Assembly: GCA_947486185.1 (NCBI GenBank)
Contig: CANKTH010000015.1
Location: forward strand, 1-63,895
Direction: 5' to 3'
DNA length: 63,895 nt
From: Deltaproteobacteria bacterium
GTDB taxonomy: Bacteria > Myxococcota_A > UBA796 > SXON01
Below the pieces are notes generated by a model. That model searched no databases and had not been told where the DNA came from. It worked only from the letters and a program-made list of their open reading frames with translations. The translations under genes and the position numbers were made by a program. The number at the start of each line of letters is the position of its first letter. Positions within the stretch are counted from its first letter, which is position 1. Shown piece by piece: positions 1 through 8,231 of the stretch.

Positions 1-1207
1 CATAATAACGGCTCCAAACCGCGCCGAAGCGCCGCTTGAACATCTCCGGCCCCTCCTCCTGCACCGCGTGGCGCAGCTCGGGCCAGCGCTCGATGATGCC
101 GAACCAGGTCAGCCAGCTCCGCAGCTCCTCGGAGCTCGGAGAGTTCGCCGGGCGATCCCCCACCAACGCCCAGAGGTAGAAGCGGTCCATGATGCGCCGC
201 AGCACCCGCGGGTTCCGCAGCTCGCTCACCCGAAGCGCCTCGGGGGCCTCGCGCACCAGCGCCTCGGACGCGCCTTTTCCCAGCCGGCCGTCCAGGAAGG
301 TGCCCAGGCGGGTCTCCAGGCCCTCTGGGCGTTCCACACGGCTGAGGTGGGCGCTCATGAGCTGGGAGAGCCCGCGGGGATCGACCGCGCTCAGGGTCAC
401 GCGCAGGTCGAACATCTTGTCCAGATAACGATCCGGGTCAAAAACATCGGTTCGAAAGTGGGTGATCACGGCCTGCCGCGCCAGGCTCGGGTCGAGCGCG
501 ATCACGAAGGTGGCGGGCGCTCCCGAAGCGATCAAGAAACGAATCGCCTCGAGGAGGGCGACCTGCCGATCCGGCATACAACGGTCCAGATCATCCACAC
601 ACACCATCAGGCGCGCGCCGGCGAGGCGCCTTGGCTCGGGGATGACCGCGTCGACCAGCTCCTTGAAGCGCTCACCCATCTTCGCTACCGGATCGAGGTC
701 GGGGCGTGGTTTTTTCTGGTCCTGCTCCAGCGCGGCGAACAGCCCGGCCACCAGACCGTCGGCGGGCATCGCCGCCGCCTGCAACATCAGTCCCCCCGGC
801 ATCGTCACGGCGGTGGCCTTGAAGCCGAAGTTGATGCCGGCCCGAATGATGCTCTCTACCGCCTTCCTCAACGCGCCGTCGTTGACGGCCCAGCGCTCCT
901 TGGGGACCCGGTGCGCGAGCGCGACGACGAGCGGAGCCAGCAGATCGGGGGTGCCGTACTGCCAGGGGTTGATCCAGACCACCGCGCCATCCCAGCCGGC
1001 TACCTTGCCGCCTTGGACCGCGCGCGCCACGCGGGCGAGCACGTCGGTCTTGCCGCGACCCCAGGCCCCCTGAACCGCGATCACCGCGCCGGGAGGCAGG
1101 TGCGCCGCCATCTTCAGCACGGAATCGGCGAGCCGCTGGTGGTCGAGGGCGTCTTCCGGGAGGCTCAGGCCGGCGTCGAGGGCGCCTTGGGAGATGAAGT
1201 CGGTCAT
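1..1207 (-). CDS. KAP-family P-loop NTPase (3' end beyond window)
   Basis: The reading frame is open from an ATG at 1207 to the left edge, giving 402 residues with no stop, so the C-terminus is missing. A Walker A motif GAWGRGKT lies at residues 47-54 and a Walker B of the KAP type, MVCVDDLDRC, at about residue 200. A glycine/alanine/methionine-rich hydrophobic stretch at about residues 115-145 sits where KAP proteins carry inserted membrane segments. KAP NTPases are STAND-like ATPases, often membrane-associated; some bacterial members act in phage exclusion. Nothing next to it (the divergent neighbour is a lipid-kinase-like membrane protein) points to a specific role. The family call is strong; the function is unknown. 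Confidence 0.85.
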   Translation of the reverse strand, partial: MTDFISQGALDAGLSLPEDALDHQRLADSVLKMAAHLPPGAVIAVQGAWGRGKTDVLARVARAVQGGKVAGWDGAVVWINPWQYGTPDLLAPLVVALAHRVPKERWAVNDGALRKAVESIIRAGINFGFKATAVTMPGGLMLQAAAMPADGLVAGLFAALEQDQKKPRPDLDPVAKMGERFKELVDAVIPEPRRLAGARLMVCVDDLDRCMPDRQVALLEAIRFLIASGAPATFVIALDPSLARQAVITHFRTDVFDPDRYLDKMFDLRVTLSAVDPRGLSQLMSAHLSRVERPEGLETRLGTFLDGRLGKGASEALVREAPEALRVSELRNPRVLRRIMDRFYLWALVGDRPANSPSSEELRSWLTWFGIIERWPELRHAVQEEGPEMFKRRFGAVWSRYY

Positions 1208-1295
1208 GCCACGGTCTTAATCCCAAAGGACAGCTCCAGCCCTGTTGGGCTGGGGCCGTGACAGGTCCGTGACGTAGGCGGCGTTAGCTGTTCGA

Positions 1296-2261
1296 ATGTT
1301 GGCCAGCTACGCCACCGCCGAGAGTTTTGCCGACCGGGCCCAGGCGCTTGCGCTTGAGCTTCACGCGCTGCTCCGCAGCATCGACCCGGGCGCGTGGCGA
1401 GAGGAGGCAGCCCGCAATGCCGGCGCCCGACTCACCGCGATTCAGGCGCATTTTGAACAGGTGTGCTCGTGCGCGCCCGCGCCGGAGCTCTCTCCGTTAG
1501 CCGCGCGGGTTCACGACGCTTACGAGGTGGTCACCCGCCGCGCTCCGAGCTCAGCCGAAGGTGCCCGCGCCGCGTGGGAGGGCTTTCGTCGCGAGCTCCT
1601 CCCGGTCTACGACGCGCTCGCGCAGGCGCTACGCGCGGCGGCCCGCCCGGTCCCGACCCTTCGGCCCACCAACCTGCTCCGGAGCGGGGTCCATGCCCTC
1701 TCCGGGCTGTTCTCTCTCGCGGTCATTCAGTTTGTTCCTGAAGAATCCCTTGCGTTGGTCGCCGCGGCGGTCGCGGTCGCTGCCTGGAGCCTCGAGCTGT
1801 CCCGCCGTCATGTTCCGGCGGTCAACGCGATGTGTTTGGCGGTGCTCGGGCGTATCAGCCACCTCCACGAAGTCCACCGGGTCAACTCGTCCACCTGGTT
1901 TTGCACCGGGCTCCTGGTGCTCGCCCTTGCCGGGAGCGCGCGAGACGCGTCGGTGGGGGTGATGGTCCTGGGTTTTGCCGATCCTGCCGCGGCCTTGATC
2001 GGGCGCCGATTTGGCCGTCATCGGCTGGCTTCGGGGCGATCGTGGGAGGGCGCTGGCGCCTTTTTTGTGGTTGGCAGCGTCGTGGCCGCCTTTACCCTGG
2101 TGGCCTTCGGCGGCGGCCTCCTGCCCGGGACGGTCCTGCTCGGTGCACTCGCGGCGGGCCTGTGTGGGGCCGCGGCGGAGCTCTTTAGCGGTCGGCTCGA
2201 CGACAACTTCACGGTGCCCGTCGCCAGCGGCCTGATCGTCGCAGCGCTGCTGGGTGGGTGA
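1296..2261 (+). CDS. Dolichol/phytol kinase-like integral membrane protein
   Basis: The protein has 321 residues. The first ~125 residues are soluble, alanine/arginine-rich and not recognised. From about residue 135 there are several hydrophobic segments, and the signature GFADPAAALIGRRFGRHRL followed by SGRSWEG. That pattern is the nucleotide/Mg-binding core of the SEC59/DGK1/VTE5 family, CTP-dependent kinases of polyprenols, phytol or diacylglycerol in the membrane. The ATG at 1296 is the first in frame. The 3' end overlaps the next gene by 8 bp, so the two are probably co-translated, which suggests a lipid-carrier sugar pathway. The true substrate cannot be read from the sequence. Confidence 0.75.
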   Translation: MLASYATAESFADRAQALALELHALLRSIDPGAWREEAARNAGARLTAIQAHFEQVCSCAPAPELSPLAARVHDAYEVVTRRAPSSAEGARAAWEGFRRELLPVYDALAQALRAAARPVPTLRPTNLLRSGVHALSGLFSLAVIQFVPEESLALVAAAVAVAAWSLELSRRHVPAVNAMCLAVLGRISHLHEVHRVNSSTWFCTGLLVLALAGSARDASVGVMVLGFADPAAALIGRRFGRHRLASGRSWEGAGAFFVVGSVVAAFTLVAFGGGLLPGTVLLGALAAGLCGAAAELFSGRLDDNFTVPVASGLIVAALLGG

Positions 2262-3498
2262 CCGTTCGACGGGCGCCGCGCCGGGAGCGGGATTGTACTC
2301 GGCGGGCTTCGCCACGCTCAGCGCGATCAGCCTGGTTGTACTCGGGGATCTTCGTCAGCGTCCGGTAGAGGCGGTGGCGGTGATGCTGATCTGGGGGGTG
2401 GTGGTGTTGGTGTGGACCCCGCGTAGCGCGCGCTTAGGACCGGTTCTGTTCTTTGCCGCACTATTGAGGGTAATCTTACTCTTTTCTCCGCCCACGCTCT
2501 CGGATGACCTGTATCGTTACCTCTGGGAGGGGCGCGTGTGGCTGGCGGGCTTCAACCCCTTCGCGCTCGCGCCGGACGCCGCGGAGCTGGCCGGAGTGCG
2601 AGACGCGGATTGGGCCCTGGTCAACCACCGAGGCGTACCGTCCGTCTACCCGCCGCTCGCCCAGCTCCTGTTTGTCGGCCTCTCCGGCGGCGGTGCGCTG
2701 TTGTGGAAGCTCGCGATGGGGCTCTGCGATCTTGGCAGTGTCTACGTACTTTTTGCAAGGGATGTCCGCGCTGGATGGCTGTGGGCGCTGCTGCCGCTGC
2801 CGGTGGTGGAGACCGCGGGCAGCGGCCACCTCGAGGGCATCGGGGTGCTGCTGCTCCTTGTCGCATTGAGCCAACCCGCTCGAGTCGCCCTGTGGGCGGC
2901 ATGGGCGGGCGCGATGATCAAGCTTCTTCCCGGTGTAATCCTGCTCCCGCTCTGGCTGACCGCTCGGAGACCGCCCGCGGCGGGCCTGGGTCTCGTGGTG
3001 GCGTCGCTCCTGGTGAGCCTCCCGATCTTGGGGGCTGGTCCGGCGATGTTCGAAGGTTTTGGCACGTACGCAAGCTCGTGGTCCTTCAACGGCAGCCTCT
3101 ACCCGCTGTTGAGCGGGTTCCTCGGCGCGGGGCTCGCTCGGACGCTCTTGATAGCGGTTGGGCTGCTCATCACAGTCGGGGTGTGGGTCCGGGTGAGGGA
3201 CCCCGGGCGCGTCGCGGTCTGGGGGCTCGGAGCCTTTGTATGCCTGTCCCCCACGGTGCACCCCTGGTACGTACTATGGGTTTTAGCGGCTGGTCTTTAC
3301 CTCGGGCTGAGGTCGTGGGCCCTGCTCGCAGCCCTGATGCCGCTCGCCTACCTGGTGCTCGGAACCCTCGACCCGGCGACCGGACGCTGGGAGGAGTCCG
3401 GCTGGGTACGATGGGCGATCTACCTTCCGTTCTACGCAGCATCAGGTCTCGAGGGCTGGCGCCGCTGGAGCCGCCCGGGACCCTGGCCCGTCCACTGA
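2254..3498 (+). CDS. GT87/DUF2029-like membrane glycosyltransferase
   Basis: This is a 414-residue polytopic membrane protein with about ten hydrophobic segments. A conserved acidic loop LSDDLYRYLWEGRVW at about residues 83-98 is followed by a PFALAP stretch; this 'D-D-x-x-R-Y-x-W-E-G' loop is typical of GT-C enzymes of the GT87/mannosyltransferase type that use polyprenyl-phosphate sugars. It starts with GTG inside the last codons of the upstream polyprenol-kinase-like gene (8-bp overlap), which fits a shared role in making or using a lipid-linked sugar. Sugar and acceptor are unknown. It faces the uppP gene tail to tail. Confidence 0.7.
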   Translation: MGDRSTGAAPGAGLYSAGFATLSAISLVVLGDLRQRPVEAVAVMLIWGVVVLVWTPRSARLGPVLFFAALLRVILLFSPPTLSDDLYRYLWEGRVWLAGFNPFALAPDAAELAGVRDADWALVNHRGVPSVYPPLAQLLFVGLSGGGALLWKLAMGLCDLGSVYVLFARDVRAGWLWALLPLPVVETAGSGHLEGIGVLLLLVALSQPARVALWAAWAGAMIKLLPGVILLPLWLTARRPPAAGLGLVVASLLVSLPILGAGPAMFEGFGTYASSWSFNGSLYPLLSGFLGAGLARTLLIAVGLLITVGVWVRVRDPGRVAVWGLGAFVCLSPTVHPWYVLWVLAAGLYLGLRSWALLAALMPLAYLVLGTLDPATGRWEESGWVRWAIYLPFYAASGLEGWRRWSRPGPWPVH

Positions 3499-3524
3499 GA
3501 CGCCGCCTCATTCCTGCCCTGGTC

Positions 3525-3552
3525 CTGGGCGCCCCGCCCCTGGGGCGGCGCG
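3525..3552. other. GC-rich inverted repeat between convergent genes
   Basis: CGCCCC and GGGGCG arms around 3531-3546 form a short perfect hairpin in the 76-bp gap between the glycosyltransferase and uppP stop codons. There is no T-tract on either side, so it may slow transcription from both strands but is not a textbook intrinsic terminator. Confidence 0.4.
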
Positions 3553-3574
3553 GCCCCTCGCGCCCTTCCCGCGA

Positions 3575-4375
3575 CTAGCCGAGGAGCCCCAACACGAGCG
3601 ACACCGCCGCGATCCCCCAACAGTACCAGGCAAACTTGCTGAAGTCCCCGGCGCGGATCACCCGTAGCAGGAACACCAGGGACACGAATCCCACGACGAG
3701 GGAGACTACACCGCCGAGCGCCCAGGCGGGCGCGACCGCGGGATCGACGGTCACGTCGTCGAGCTTCAGCAGCATCGCGCCGGCGATCGCGGGGATCGAG
3801 ACCACGAAGGAGAAGCGGCCGGCCAGGTCACGGCGTAAGCCGAGGAACATCGCGAGCGCAATGGTCGCGCCCGACCTCGAGACAGCCGGCAGGATCGACA
3901 CGCCCTGCGCTATGCCGATCAGGAGCGCGTCCCGCCAGGTCATCGCGTCCAGATCACGGGTGCCGGCCGGGAACCGGGCCGTGAGCTGGAGCACCACCGC
4001 CGTCACCACGAATTGCCAGCTTAGAGCGAGCGGCGACGAAAACATAGATTCAAAGTAATCTTCAAGCGCCAGACCCATCAGCGCGGTCGGGACCGACGCC
4101 AAGAGGACAAAGCCGATCCAGCGCACCCCCGGCCGGCTCAGGAGCGGACCCTGGCCCACGAAGGGATCGCGCAACATGGTCAGGAGATCCGCGCGAAACA
4201 GGATCAGCACCGGGATCAGGGTGCCGATGTGCAAGACCAAGTCGAATGCGAGGCTGTCGCCCTCCACCGCGATGAACTGCTGGAGCAGCACCAGATGGCC
4301 GGAGGACGAGATCGGCAAGAACTCGGTCAGCCCCTGAACAAAACCCAGGATTGCTGCGCCGAGCATGGGGTTCAC
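3575..4375 (-). CDS. uppP: Undecaprenyl-diphosphate phosphatase (BacA/UppP)
   Basis: This 266-residue polytopic membrane protein matches the normal family length. The two signature loops are present: GLTEFLPISSSGHL at residues 15-28 and a [11 protein letters not shown] motif (a variant of PGxSRSG) in the middle of the protein. The enzyme removes one phosphate from undecaprenyl diphosphate, recycling the lipid carrier for peptidoglycan and other envelope polymers; changes in copy number alter bacitracin tolerance. The start is GTG at 4375; an ATG three codons in is an alternative. It lies just upstream of the small cytochrome gene on the same strand. Confidence 0.95.
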   Translation of the reverse strand: MNPMLGAAILGFVQGLTEFLPISSSGHLVLLQQFIAVEGDSLAFDLVLHIGTLIPVLILFRADLLTMLRDPFVGQGPLLSRPGVRWIGFVLLASVPTALMGLALEDYFESMFSSPLALSWQFVVTAVVLQLTARFPAGTRDLDAMTWRDALLIGIAQGVSILPAVSRSGATIALAMFLGLRRDLAGRFSFVVSIPAIAGAMLLKLDDVTVDPAVAPAWALGGVVSLVVGFVSLVFLLRVIRAGDFSKFAWYCWGIAAVSLVLGLLG

Positions 4376-4390
4376 TGCTTCACCGGGTGT

Positions 4391-4696
4391 TTAGTGGCGG
4401 AAGCTGCGGAGGTGGGCCGCTACGTCGGCCACCTGGGCGTCGGTGAGCGCCGGAAAACCTGCCATCGGGCTCCCCGGTTTCACCGCCCGAATCGCGGCGA
4501 CCACCTCGGCGTCGGTGCGGGTGCCCCACCAGGTCGCCGTGGTGAAATCAGGCGGGCCAGGCTTGAACGCGATGGCGGCTGCGCCCTTCCCGTCGCCCTT
4601 GGCGCCGTGACACGCGACGCATTCGGCCGCGTAGATCTTGGCGCCCGCGGCGGCGTTTGGTTCGGCGGCGACGGCGAGACTGAGGAGGAGCCACAT
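4391..4696 (-). CDS. Small monoheme cytochrome c, periplasmic
   Basis: This is a 101-residue protein with a very short hydrophobic export signal (MWLLLSLAVAA) followed by one heme-attachment motif, CVACH, at about residues 26-30. A methionine in SPMAGFP near the C-terminus is the probable sixth iron ligand, as in class I cytochromes c (Cytochrome_CBB3-like fold). It would carry electrons in the periplasm; the partner is not visible. A second cytochrome of the same fold lies 84 bp upstream on the same strand, so the two may work in relay. No oxidase or reductase subunits are in the window. Confidence 0.85.
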   Translation of the reverse strand: MWLLLSLAVAAEPNAAAGAKIYAAECVACHGAKGDGKGAAAIAFKPGPPDFTTATWWGTRTDAEVVAAIRAVKPGSPMAGFPALTDAQVADVAAHLRSFRH

Positions 4697-4780
4697 TCAA
4701 ACCTCGGGGTAGGCAGCGGCTAACACTTTGGGAGGTAGGTTGCTTCCACGCTCGCGGAGCGAGCCGCGAAGCCACCCTTT

Positions 4781-5392
4781 CTAGTTGCCTTCGTCTTCTT
4801 CGACTTCCACCGGGGCTTTCTTGGGGCCCGCTTTGCCCGGCTCGGTACGGCCGGACATGACCTCGGTGAGGTACACGAGGATGCGTCGAGTGTCGTGGCG
4901 GTCGATCGTCTCGGCAAACGCCGGCATCCGCCCTTTTCCATCCTGAATGAGCCGGATAGGGTCCTCGAACTTGCCCTGAACGATCTTCCCGTCGAGATCG
5001 GGCACGCCGCCGACGAGGTCCGCCGCGACCTGGCCATCACCACGCCCGCGCGGACCATGGCACTGCACGCAAGAACGTTCGTAGAGGACCTGCCCCGCCT
5101 CGGGGTCGCTCAGGCGTTTCGCCGACAGGTTGGGGGTCGCTTTCGAGGGCGGTTTTGCCGGAGTCACGGGCTTGTTGGGGGTCTTCTTGGCCGGAGCGGC
5201 GGTAGGGGCGATCTCGGCGGGCGGGGCCTCGGCGGCGGGGTCCGGGGACACCGGCGCCTCGAGGGGCTCCGGGGGGACGGCTGCCTCAGCCGGCTCGGTC
5301 TCTGCCGGGTCGGCCGCCGGCGCGGGCTCCGGCGCCGCGAGCGCGAGCGGGAGCATCAGCCCCAAGGTTCGGAATAAAGCCTGGCTCCACAC
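4781..5392 (-). CDS. Monoheme cytochrome c with Ala/Pro-rich N-terminal linker
   Basis: The 203-residue protein starts at GTG. A signal-like N-terminus (about residues 1-25) is followed by ~75 residues dominated by Ala, Pro and Glu, then a single heme site CVQCH at about residues 107-111 and a likely axial methionine in GRMPAFAE. The final ~20 residues are rich in Lys and Glu. The linker would let the heme domain reach away from the membrane or wall. It precedes the smaller cytochrome and uppP on the minus strand. The electron-transfer fold is clear; redox partners are unknown. Confidence 0.85.
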   Translation of the reverse strand: MWSQALFRTLGLMLPLALAAPEPAPAADPAETEPAEAAVPPEPLEAPVSPDPAAEAPPAEIAPTAAPAKKTPNKPVTPAKPPSKATPNLSAKRLSDPEAGQVLYERSCVQCHGPRGRGDGQVAADLVGGVPDLDGKIVQGKFEDPIRLIQDGKGRMPAFAETIDRHDTRRILVYLTEVMSGRTEPGKAGPKKAPVEVEEDEGN

Positions 5393-5480
5393 GCGTCAGC
5401 TCCTGGCCTGGCGCTGCAGCTGCGGCCGCGCCCCGGCGGGTACTAACGCGGGCGCAGCGGCGCTGGGCCAGCCCCATGGG

Positions 5481-6587
5481 TCATCCACTAAAAGCTGCCT
5501 TTACCGCTGAAAAGGTGGTTTTGCCTTCGTCGATGACGCGGTCGACCTCTTTGGGGATCGTCGCGGTGGCCTTGATGTTGGCCTTGACCGCCTTGCCGAT
5601 CCGCGGGAGTTCCGTGGGTTTGAGGCCTGCCTCGGTGACCATCGAGGGCAGCCGCGCGGGCAGGGTCTGGGCCTCCGCGAGGATGATCATCGCGTCGTTC
5701 TTGACCTGAGGCAGGTCCTTGGCCGCCTTCAGCACCGCGTCTACCAGCTTGTTGACCGCGCCGACCACCTGGCCGGCCTTCTTGTCGCTCGAGACCACGA
5801 GCTTCAGCTTGGGCGCCCCGCCGACAGTGGTGAGCTGTACGCTGTCTTTCACCGCCGCGATCGCAGCAGGGAGGGCGTCCGCCAGCGCGGCGCCCTGCGC
5901 CGTGTCGATGATGCTGAGCAGGGCGTCACGCGCGGCGATGAGGTTGTCCTGGATGCTCCAGAGCCGTGCAAGGAGCGTCTGCACCTTGGCGAAGAAGGAG
6001 TCCAGGTCGGCGAGACCGGTTGGTTCGATGCTCCTGCGCTCTTCGGGCGCATCTTCGGAGTCAGAGCCTTTGGCCTCCCGCTTGGTTTTTTTGCCCTCAG
6101 TGTCGGCCACCGCGGTCTTGGCGCGGGCTTTGTCATCCGGGTCCTTGGCGCTCTGGGAGTTGTCTGCGGCGGCCGGGGGCCCTGCGGCGGCAGTGGTCGC
6201 GGCGCTCCCCGCGCCTTTGCTGAACACCAGCTCGACGCGTTTCTCGGTCTCGCCGTTCGCGCCCGCGGTGGCCGCCCCCATGCCCTTGACCACGATCCTG
6301 TCGCTGTCAACGCCGGCTTTGACGAGCTTGTCGCGGACGGCTTTCGCCCGGGACAGGGAAGCACTCTGGATCGCAGAGGCGCTGCCCTTCGGATCTGAGT
6401 AGCCAAAAAGCGTAACTTCAAGTTCTGGATCTTTGTTCATCGCGTAGGCCGCCGCTTCCAGTTTGGTGGCCTCGCTGTCCCCCGCGAGCGTCGAGCCGCT
6501 GGAGAAGTAGATCGGGTCCACAGGAGGCCCGACACGTTCCGGGGCCGCCGGGTGACAGGCGAGCAGGCTCAAGAGGAGGAGGAACAT
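5481..6587 (-). CDS. OmpA-like lipoprotein with C-terminal helical domain
   Basis: The chosen ATG at 6587 gives a 368-residue protein beginning MFLLLLSLLAC, an extremely short lipoprotein signal with the lipid cysteine at position 11. Residues ~25-120 form an OmpA/MotB-type peptidoglycan-binding domain (YFSSGS at the start, then a VTLFGYSDPKG loop, LSRAKAVRDKL helix and GETEKRVELVF end). A charged Lys/Glu/Asp linker follows, and the last ~170 residues are predicted helical and not recognised. The protein probably tethers the outer membrane to the wall. An in-frame codon 75 nt upstream would add an arginine-rich extension that does not resemble a signal peptide. Confidence 0.8.
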   Translation of the reverse strand: MFLLLLSLLACHPAAPERVGPPVDPIYFSSGSTLAGDSEATKLEAAAYAMNKDPELEVTLFGYSDPKGSASAIQSASLSRAKAVRDKLVKAGVDSDRIVVKGMGAATAGANGETEKRVELVFSKGAGSAATTAAAGPPAAADNSQSAKDPDDKARAKTAVADTEGKKTKREAKGSDSEDAPEERRSIEPTGLADLDSFFAKVQTLLARLWSIQDNLIAARDALLSIIDTAQGAALADALPAAIAAVKDSVQLTTVGGAPKLKLVVSSDKKAGQVVGAVNKLVDAVLKAAKDLPQVKNDAMIILAEAQTLPARLPSMVTEAGLKPTELPRIGKAVKANIKATATIPKEVDRVIDEGKTTFSAVKAAFSG

Positions 6588-6721
6588 CACAGATTCCGGC
6601 TTCGGGTCGCTAACCGACCCGAGTCGCACCGCCACGCGGGCGGGCCTCAGGAGCGACGACACGGAGGTTCACTCGCGCGGCTGAGCGGGCTCCTGGATGA
6701 CGAGGGCGGAAGTGTTGCCGC

Positions 6722-6928
6722 CTACAAGGCGGCGATCCCCTCCTCGATCCTGTGCTCGATGGCCAAGATCGCGGCGCGAGCCGCGGCGATGACGTCCTTC
6801 TGCGGGTGGTCGAGGGCGAACAACCAGGTGTCGAGCGGCGGGTCGCGGATGAGCTCCGGCGGCTCCCTGCGAGGGCATCCCGAGTAGAGCGTACGGAGCG
6901 CCCGAACTCCTGCAGCGTAGCTTTCCCG
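6722..6928 (-). pseudogene. Start-less fragment of a protein C-terminus
   Basis: A 68-codon open frame ends at a TAG (6722-6724) and begins directly after a TAA at 6929-6931, with no ATG or GTG and only late TTG codons. The composition is protein-like: amphipathic helices containing WLFALDHPQKDVIAAARAAI and a charged C-terminal helix. It looks like the tail of a longer, lost gene. The product is not recognised. An intrinsic-terminator-like hairpin on the other strand lies just beyond it. Confidence 0.4.
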
Positions 6929-6941
6929 TTACAAAAAGTGA

Positions 6942-6979
6942 AACGCCGGTCTCTCGTTATCGGAGAGACCGGCGTTTTT
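6942..6979 (+). terminator. Intrinsic terminator-like hairpin
   Basis: A 14-bp perfect stem (AACGCCGGTCTCTC pairing with GAGAGACCGGCGTT) with a six-base loop is followed by TTTTTC on the plus strand. This is the strongest terminator-like structure in the window. No convincing plus-strand gene ends directly upstream; read on the minus strand it lacks a good T-tract. Confidence 0.7.
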
Positions 6980-7206
6980 CTGACGGCGGGGTGTACTGGA
7001 AACAGCTAGAGCTTTCTTCCTCGCACCAGGACCCGAGGTTCGCGTTCAAATGAGTCAGTACAAGCCAGCCTTCTCGAAGGCCGCTCCCGCAGGAACGCCA
7101 GGTCGCTGACGTTCGGGGTCGACACGACCCGCGGTGCGCGGTCAGGCGCACGCCCGGGGAGCCTCGTGCACTATACGGCCTCTCCCCCGCGCGCTAAGTA
7201 CCAAGT

Positions 7207-7827
7207 GTGTCCGTCGCAACCCTCCTCCGTTCGCTCTTGCCGGCCCGGTTGTCCGTTGCGCGCTGGAGCGCGCTGTGCGCGTTGATAGGGTTGGAGCTCC
7301 CGTCCGGGGCCTGTGCCGGCACCGCCAGAATCGAGCCGCTGCCGTCCGAGGAGAACGTCCCCGCAGTCCCCGCGGCGCAGCCCGACGCGCCCCAGGGGGG
7401 GCCGGCCGGCGAGCGTCTCGCGGCCGCGCCGGTCCCGATGATCCTGGGGCTCGCGACCCCCGTGGGAACCACCACCACCAGGGACCGCGATGGGGATGGC
7501 TGCACCATGCAGAGCTGCTCTCAAACCCTGGTGACCCCAGGTGGGACCGCCGAGACCATCCAGGCGTCTCTCTACGCCACGCTGCTCTCGGCGGGGTTCG
7601 AAGAGCTGCCGGGGAGCGAGAGCCATGGTTCCCGGTGGTCTCGCTGCGGCACCCTCGTCCGATTCAGCTTCGGCGACGGGGAGTACTGGGCGTACGAGTG
7701 GTACCCCAAGGACCACATCAATGAGACCTCCTCACAAGGCCGCGAGCGCGCGGCGTGTGAGGATGCCCTGGCACCTTCGGCGGGTGGGAGCGTGACGTCA
7801 ACGAGTCCTGGTGCGCCGCCGCGCTGA
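7207..7827 (+). CDS. Hypothetical secreted protein
   Basis: A 206-residue frame from GTG at 7207. The N-terminus has two arginines and then a hydrophobic stretch (SALCALIGLELPSGACAG) that fits a signal peptide. A Pro/Ala/Glu linker follows, then a region containing DRDGDGC and CTMQSCSQ and a more ordered part with aromatic residues (GEYWAYEWYPKDH). The four cysteines and the export signal suggest a disulfide-stabilised secreted protein. It is not recognised. It stands alone, flanked by a terminator-like hairpin and minus-strand tRNA genes. The antisense frame is also open, so this remains moderate. Confidence 0.5.
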   Translation: MSVATLLRSLLPARLSVARWSALCALIGLELPSGACAGTARIEPLPSEENVPAVPAAQPDAPQGGPAGERLAAAPVPMILGLATPVGTTTTRDRDGDGCTMQSCSQTLVTPGGTAETIQASLYATLLSAGFEELPGSESHGSRWSRCGTLVRFSFGDGEYWAYEWYPKDHINETSSQGRERAACEDALAPSAGGSVTSTSPGAPPR

Positions 7828-7843
7828 CCGCCTCACCCGGAGC

Positions 7844-7873
7844 TGGCGGAGCGGACTCGAACCGAAGGACCGC
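7844..7873 (-). pseudogene. tRNA 3'-end remnant (T-arm/acceptor fragment)
   Basis: Thirteen bases (7844-7856) repeat exactly the 3' end of the tRNA-Asp gene at 7938-7950, including the CCA. Read on the minus strand it continues into a GGTTCGAGTC T-loop sequence, but five bases of the T-stem are missing and no cloverleaf can be completed upstream. It looks like a broken tRNA copy or the scar of recombination at a tRNA 3' end. Confidence 0.4.
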
Positions 7874-7895
7874 ACGGCCAAAGCATAGAATTGCG

Positions 7896-7930
7896 AACGC
7901 CCCTTCCCGCACTCGGCGAAAAGGGGCGTT
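7896..7930. other. Perfect 10-bp hairpin next to tRNA-Asp
   Basis: AACGCCCCTT (7896-7905) pairs perfectly with AAGGGGCGTT (7921-7930) across a 15-base loop. It begins 8 nt beyond the 3' end of tRNA-Asp on the minus strand, so it could act as the terminator or processing boundary of the tRNA transcript, though no T-tract follows. Confidence 0.5.
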
Positions 7931-7937
7931 GCATCAA

Positions 7938-8014
<77 letters not shown>

Positions 8015-8056
8015 AAGCTGCTCGTAGGCTACGAGAGCGGACAACCAGGCGGGGAA

Positions 8057-8129
8057 TAGGCGGAACAGGGCTCGAACCTGCGACCCGTACCTTGTAAGGG
8101 TACTGCTCTCCCAACTGAGCTATCCGCCC
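8057..8129 (-). tRNA. tRNA-Val (anticodon TAC)
   Basis: This is a complete 73-nt cloverleaf. Acceptor GGGCGGA pairs with TCCGCCT (one G-T pair), the D-arm contains AGCTCAGTTGGGAGAGC, the anticodon stem-loop GTACC-CTTACAA-GGTAC gives anticodon TAC, and the T-arm is GCAGGTTCGAGCCCTGT. CCA is not encoded. It is the upstream member of a two-tRNA unit with tRNA-Asp. Confidence 0.95.
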
Positions 8130-8159
8130 GGAATCGCCGCCCGGCCGAACGAAACCCTA

Positions 8160-8231
8160 TTAGCTGAGGGCCTGGAGGGCGTCAAGCACGTGGTGCACTT
8201 TTTGGGGCGATGCGCGGGCTGCGGCGCTCAT
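8160..8231 (-). CDS. Possible 23-residue coupled small ORF
   Basis: An ATG at 8231 overlaps the stop of the anti-sigma-like gene as ATGA and opens a 23-codon frame (begins MSAAARASPQKV, ends LDALQALS). Translational coupling is possible, and the sequence is amphipathic, but it is too short to judge by composition. It ends 30 bp before tRNA-Val. Confidence 0.25.
   Translation of the reverse strand: MSAAARASPQKVHHVLDALQALS

Noticed and set aside
68..1261. Long plus-strand frame across the KAP gene
   Set aside because: It is antisense to a protein with Walker A/B motifs and has a low-complexity Arg/Gly/His-rich composition.
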